Below are positions 60,958 to 64,000 of a stretch of DNA of 64,000 nucleotides, in pieces. Positions within the stretch are counted from its first letter, which is position 1. Every line of letters starts with the position of its first letter. The DNA comes from Ideonella margarita (GTDB lineage Bacteria; Pseudomonadota; Gammaproteobacteria; Burkholderiales; Burkholderiaceae_C). A program made the translations under genes and the position numbers. The notes below the pieces were generated by a model, which was not told where the DNA came from, searched no databases, and saw only the letters and a list, made by a program, of their open reading frames with translations. Location: the NCBI RefSeq assembly GCF_038066635.1, contig NZ_JBBUTI010000012.1, positions 84,488 to 148,487 of the forward strand, written 5' to 3'.

Positions 60958-61204
60958 GGCGATGCGCTTGGATGTTGATGATGACTGCGGATGCTACGCC
61001 GGTTGCCGGGCGGCGGCGGTGGCCTGCGGAATGCCGAGACACCGCCCAAGGCAAAGGCGCGACACGGCCTGAACAGCCCCACAAGCTGGCCTTCACACAG
61101 CTGAAACTGCGCCAAAACCCGACAAAACCGCGCCGCAAACACCGCGGCGCCAGCCCTTGGTTCCCCCGCCATCCGTAGCACCGACATCAGGGAAAGCACC
61201 GGAT
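60958..61204. other. Intergenic stretch without a gene
   Basis: Between the VOC gene and the ltnD operator I see no protein or RNA gene in either strand. It contains a 7-bp hairpin, GCGCCGC (61130-61136) with GCGGCGC (61144-61150), without a U-run. The whole gap before ltnD is 384 bases, unusually long for this window, and its last part holds the operator. Confidence 0.6.
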
Positions 61205-61250
61205 TGATTGCGCTAACAATTCGCCAACAATGGTGTTGTTAGCGCAAACA
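61205..61250. promoter_or_regulatory. Paired LacI-type operators upstream of ltnD
   Basis: Second copy of the element at 59370: TTGCGCTAACAA (61208-61219) and TTGTTAGCGCAA (61236-61247) as perfect inverted arms, with arm centres 32 bp apart (about three helical turns). The right arm extends as TGTTAGCGCAAACA. It ends 91 bases before the ltnD start, in a promoter-compatible place. Confidence 0.75.
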
Positions 61251-61341
61251 ACTGCGTCTTCGGCGCGGCCAGATCCCTGCCGGATCGTGTTTGCGCCCGG
61301 CTGCACCGCAGCCCTCAGGTGAAAAACAGGAAGGAATTCGA

Positions 61342-62232
61342 ATGAGCAAGGTTGGCGTCATCGGCCTCGGGGCCATGGGCTCGGGCATGGCAGGCTCGCT
61401 GCGGCGCGCCGGACATGAGGTGTTCGTGTGCGACGCCCGTCCGGGCGCGGCCGAGGCCTTCGCCCGTGACGGCGGCGTGGCCTGCGCCAACCCGGCAGAG
61501 CTGGCCCGCCAGTGCAGCGCCATCGTCAGCGTGGTGGTGAATGCCCAGCAGACCGAGGCCGTGCTGTTCGGCGACAACGGCGCTGCGGCGGCCATGCATG
61601 CGGGCAGCGTGTTCATCATGTGCTCCACGGTCGACCCGAACTGGTCCATCGCGCTGGAAGGCCGACTGGAGGCGCTGGGCCTGCACTACATCGACGCACC
61701 CATCTCCGGCGGCGCCGCCAAGGCCGCGTCGGGTGAGATGACGATGATGACCGCCGGCAAGCCCGCCGCCTACGCCGCCTGCGAAGGCCTGCTCGAAGCC
61801 ATGGCCGCCAAGGTCTATCGCCTGGGTGCGACGGCAGGCAATGGCAGCAAGGTCAAGATCATCAACCAGCTGCTGGCCGGTGTGCACATCGCGGCCGCTG
61901 CCGAAGCCATGGCGCTGGGTCTGCGTGAGGGCGTTGATGCCGCCGCGCTGTATGAAGTCATTACCCACAGCGCCGGCAACAGCTGGATGTTCGAGAACCG
62001 CATGGCCCACGTGCTGAAGGCCGACTACACGCCGCTGTCGGCCGTCGACATCTTCGTGAAGGACCTGGGCCTGGTGCTCGACACCGCCCGTGCCAGCAAA
62101 TTCCCGCTGCCGCTGGCCAGCACCGCGCACCAGATGTTCATGCAGGCGTCCACCGCCGGCTTCGCCCGCGAAGACGACTCGGCCGTCATCAAGATTTTCC
62201 CGGGCATCGAGCTGCCCAAACCGGCCGTCTGA
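61342..62232 (+). CDS. ltnD: L-threonate dehydrogenase LtnD (beta-hydroxyacid dehydrogenase family)
   Basis: A 296-residue NAD-dependent dehydrogenase that oxidises L-threonate (or a related tetronate) at C2 to 2-oxo-tetronate. VGVIGLGAMGSGMAGSLRRA (4-23) is the Rossmann motif; MCSTVDPNW and YIDAPISGGAAKAASG bind substrate, and GNGSKVKIINQLLAGVHIA carries the catalytic Lys. AAGGA precedes the ATG. It heads the ltnD-dctPQM unit behind the second operator pair. The ltnD name rests on otn context; 3-hydroxyisobutyrate or tartronate-semialdehyde reduction are alternatives within the family. Confidence 0.88.
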   Translation: MSKVGVIGLGAMGSGMAGSLRRAGHEVFVCDARPGAAEAFARDGGVACANPAELARQCSAIVSVVVNAQQTEAVLFGDNGAAAAMHAGSVFIMCSTVDPNWSIALEGRLEALGLHYIDAPISGGAAKAASGEMTMMTAGKPAAYAACEGLLEAMAAKVYRLGATAGNGSKVKIINQLLAGVHIAAAAEAMALGLREGVDAAALYEVITHSAGNSWMFENRMAHVLKADYTPLSAVDIFVKDLGLVLDTARASKFPLPLASTAHQMFMQASTAGFAREDDSAVIKIFPGIELPKPAV

Positions 62233-62322
62233 TCGGCCGCGTCCTTCGTCCCTCGCCCCCCAACAAGTGCTGCCGCAAGGTGGCTTCCCTCACCCCGTCC
62301 GTGGGTTTCCTGGAGTGCTCTC

Positions 62323-63339
62323 ATGATCTCTTTCCGCTTCTCCACCATTGCCGTGGCATTGGTCTGTTTTGTCTCGGCCGGCATGGCTGCTGACATTGAA
62401 GAACGCAACATCAAGATCGGCACCACGCTGGCGGGCGACCACCCGCAAGTGGCTGCCCTGACCAAGTTCGGTGAGCTGCTGGGCCAGAAGAGCGGCGGCA
62501 AGCTGAAGGTCAAGATCTACCCGGGCGGCACGCTGGGCAACGACGTCAGCATGACGGCCGCCGTGCAGGGCGGTGTACAGGAAATGGCCATCCCCGAAGC
62601 CTCGACGCTGGTGGGCAACCCCGCGCTGAAGGAGTTCGGCCTGCTGAACCTGCCGCTGCTGTTCAAGAACAGCGCCGAGGCCGACAAGGTGCTCGACGGC
62701 CCGTTCGGCAAGAAGCTGCTGGATCGCCTGCCGCAGACCGGCCTGATCGGCCTGGGCATCTGGGAAAACGGCTTCCGCCACGTGACGAACAGCCGTCACC
62801 CGATCAACAAGGTCGAAGACTTCGCCGGCCTGAAGATCCGCGTGCTGCAGAACCCGCTGATGATCGACCTGTTCAGCACCCTCGGCGCGAATGCCGTGCC
62901 GATGCCGTTCCCCGAGGTCTACCCGGGCCTGGAATCGAAGGCCGTGGACGGCCAGGAAAACCCGTTCGCCACCATCGAATCCTCGAAGTTCTACGAGGTG
63001 AACAAGCACGCGGTGATTTCCGGCCACGTCTACAGCGCCTGGGCGCTGATCATGGGCAAGAAGTTCTGGGACAAGCTCTCGCCGGTCGAGCAGAAGCTGG
63101 TGCGTGACGCTGCCGCTGAAGCTACGACCTATGAGCGCACCATCATGCGTGAGTTCGACCGCAAGGCGCTGGAGTCGGTCAAGGCCAAGGGCATGCAAGT
63201 CACCGTGCTGAGCGACGCCGAGCGTGCCCGCATGGGCGAGAAGCTCAAGCCCGTCACCGACAAGTTCACCAACCAGTTCGGCGCTGCTGCAGCCGCCGAG
63301 CTGACGGCTGAGCTGGCCCGCATCCGCGCCGGCAAGTGA
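62323..63339 (+). CDS. dctP: TRAP transporter solute-binding protein DctP
   Basis: A 338-residue periplasmic binding protein. Signal peptide residues 1-22 end in GMA. KIGTTLAGDHPQVAALTKFGE, IPEASTLVG, the carboxylate-binding arginine in FAGLKIRVLQNPLMIDL, and PFPEVYPGLESKAVDGQENP follow the DctP pattern. It is predicted to bind an acid sugar such as threonate, given its neighbours. TGGAG precedes the ATG. A 7-bp hairpin lies between its stop and dctQ. Confidence 0.94.
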   Translation: MISFRFSTIAVALVCFVSAGMAADIEERNIKIGTTLAGDHPQVAALTKFGELLGQKSGGKLKVKIYPGGTLGNDVSMTAAVQGGVQEMAIPEASTLVGNPALKEFGLLNLPLLFKNSAEADKVLDGPFGKKLLDRLPQTGLIGLGIWENGFRHVTNSRHPINKVEDFAGLKIRVLQNPLMIDLFSTLGANAVPMPFPEVYPGLESKAVDGQENPFATIESSKFYEVNKHAVISGHVYSAWALIMGKKFWDKLSPVEQKLVRDAAAEATTYERTIMREFDRKALESVKAKGMQVTVLSDAERARMGEKLKPVTDKFTNQFGAAAAAELTAELARIRAGK

Positions 63340-63349
63340 GTGCGCTGAG

Positions 63350-63367
63350 CCGGCCCTGCGGGGCCGG
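63350..63367 (+). promoter_or_regulatory. Intercistronic hairpin between dctP and dctQ
   Basis: CCGGCCC (63350-63356) pairs perfectly with GGGCCGG (63361-63367) across TGCG. No U-run follows, so it probably lets most transcripts through while protecting the dctP message, giving more binding protein than permease. Confidence 0.6.
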
Positions 63368-63389
63368 TTGAACCTGAGGAGACTGACCC

Positions 63390-63950
63390 ATGAAGAAACT
63401 GCTGGACGGCTACTGCCGTCTGATCGAGTGGCTGCTGATCGCGCTGTTGGCGACGATGGTGGTGCTCGTGTTCGGCAATGTGCTGATGCGCTATGCCTTC
63501 AACTCCGGCATCACCGTGTCGGAAGAGCTGGCCCGCTGGTTCTTCGTGTGGCTCACCTTCCTCGGCGCTGCTGTGGCCGTGCATGAGCGCAGCCACCTCG
63601 GCTCTGACATGCTGACCTCCCGCCTCGGGCCGCTCGGCAAGCGCATCTGCCTCGGGCTGGGCCAGGCCCTGATGCTCTGGGTGACCTGGCTGCTCTTCAG
63701 CGGCTCATGGCAGCAGATGCAGATCAACGCGGATGTGCAGGCGCCGGTGACGGGCGCGTCGGTGGCCGTGTTTTACGCGGCCGGTGTGGTGTTCGCGGTG
63801 TCGACCGGTTTGATGCTGGTTGGCGACTTCTGGCGCACGCTCTCGGGCCAATTGAGCGAGGCCGATCTGGTGATGGTGAAGGAGTCGGAAGACCTGGCGC
63901 AGATCGATGAGCTGCACCTGAACCAGAGCCAGACCTTCAAGAAGCACTGA
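63390..63950 (+). CDS. dctQ: TRAP transporter small permease DctQ
   Basis: A 186-residue inner-membrane subunit with four helices at about 13-35, 48-68, 88-108 and 126-150. The signature YAFNSGITVSEELARWFFVWLTFLG is visible in parts (FNSGITVSEELARW; FFVWLTFLGAA), and VHERSHLGSDML is the typical loop. GAGGAG precedes the ATG. It sits between dctP and dctM, whose start lies 31 bases downstream. Confidence 0.93.
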   Translation: MKKLLDGYCRLIEWLLIALLATMVVLVFGNVLMRYAFNSGITVSEELARWFFVWLTFLGAAVAVHERSHLGSDMLTSRLGPLGKRICLGLGQALMLWVTWLLFSGSWQQMQINADVQAPVTGASVAVFYAAGVVFAVSTGLMLVGDFWRTLSGQLSEADLVMVKESEDLAQIDELHLNQSQTFKKH

Positions 63951-63981
63951 CCTTCCCCGCGCCCCTGCCGGAGACAACCGC

Positions 63982-64000
63982 ATGACCGTATTCATTTTCC
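63982..64000 (+). CDS. dctM: TRAP transporter large permease DctM (5' end only)
   Basis: The ATG at 63982, with CCGGAGA about ten bases upstream, opens MTVFIF, the usual beginning of DctM. The rest lies outside the window. Assignment rests mainly on the dctP-dctQ order; only six codons are seen. Confidence 0.8.

Overview
This is chromosomal DNA of a Gram-negative, high-GC betaproteobacterium, most likely Burkholderiales near the Comamonadaceae/Sphaerotilaceae. That placement is an inference from the GC-rich codon use, the tripartite tricarboxylate transporter (TTT) with a Bug-type binding protein, the BKACE enzyme, the LolCD export pair and a TonB receptor. I see no rRNA, tRNA, CRISPR array, insertion sequence or prophage. 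Genes are densely packed and many neighbours overlap by ATGA or GTGA.

Layout. 0.1-11.4 kb is mostly housekeeping: a small membrane protein, a chemotaxis receptor, recJ with a phosphoglycerate mutase-like gene (leftward), then a rightward run lolC-lolD-TatD-family hydrolase-DNA glycosylase-methyltransferase-GspE/PulE ATPase. 11.5-13.5 kb is tctB-tctA, closed by a clear intrinsic terminator. 13.6-22.6 kb holds an MFS exporter with a C-terminal monooxygenase-like domain, a LysR regulator, and a divergent catabolic run: 3-hydroxyacyl-CoA dehydrogenase-like protein, BKACE, TctC-type binding protein, gamma-glutamyltransferase family protein, EamA transporter and an SDR whose catalytic Tyr and Lys are replaced. 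22.6-38.1 kb is mixed: GGDEF protein, EamA transporter, quinone reductase, LURP-one/scramblase-like protein, CDF metal exporter, GNAT, Tat-exported prolyl oligopeptidase, YaeQ, phosphatase-like lipoprotein, MocA oxidoreductase, oligopeptidase A, an RhlE-type RNA helicase with a long structured leader, and an APH-fold kinase.

38.2-49.6 kb is rich in signalling: a TonB-dependent receptor, a hybrid 7TM histidine kinase and a NarL-type regulator; an S4 protein and a luciferase-like oxidoreductase; then a tightly coupled trio of membrane-anchored solute-binding protein, MASE1 kinase with an eroded ATPase domain, and stand-alone receiver. An RsgA-type GTPase follows, preceded by a 16-codon leader ORF and mutually exclusive hairpins that look like an attenuator. 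49.6-55.4 kb contains two translationally coupled pairs of exported proteins, three of them poorly characterised. A DUF808 protein follows.

56.6-64 kb is a complete acid-sugar (threonate/tetronate) catabolic locus: otnK-otnC-otnI leftward, a LacI regulator rightward, then ltnD and a DctPQM TRAP transporter that runs off the window. Two near-identical paired inverted repeats, one in the otnK/lacI divergent region and one in front of ltnD, mark the likely LacI operators and tie both transcription units into one regulon. The predicted route is threonate uptake by TRAP, oxidation by LtnD, isomerisation by OtnI, phosphorylation by OtnK and decarboxylation by OtnC to dihydroxyacetone phosphate.
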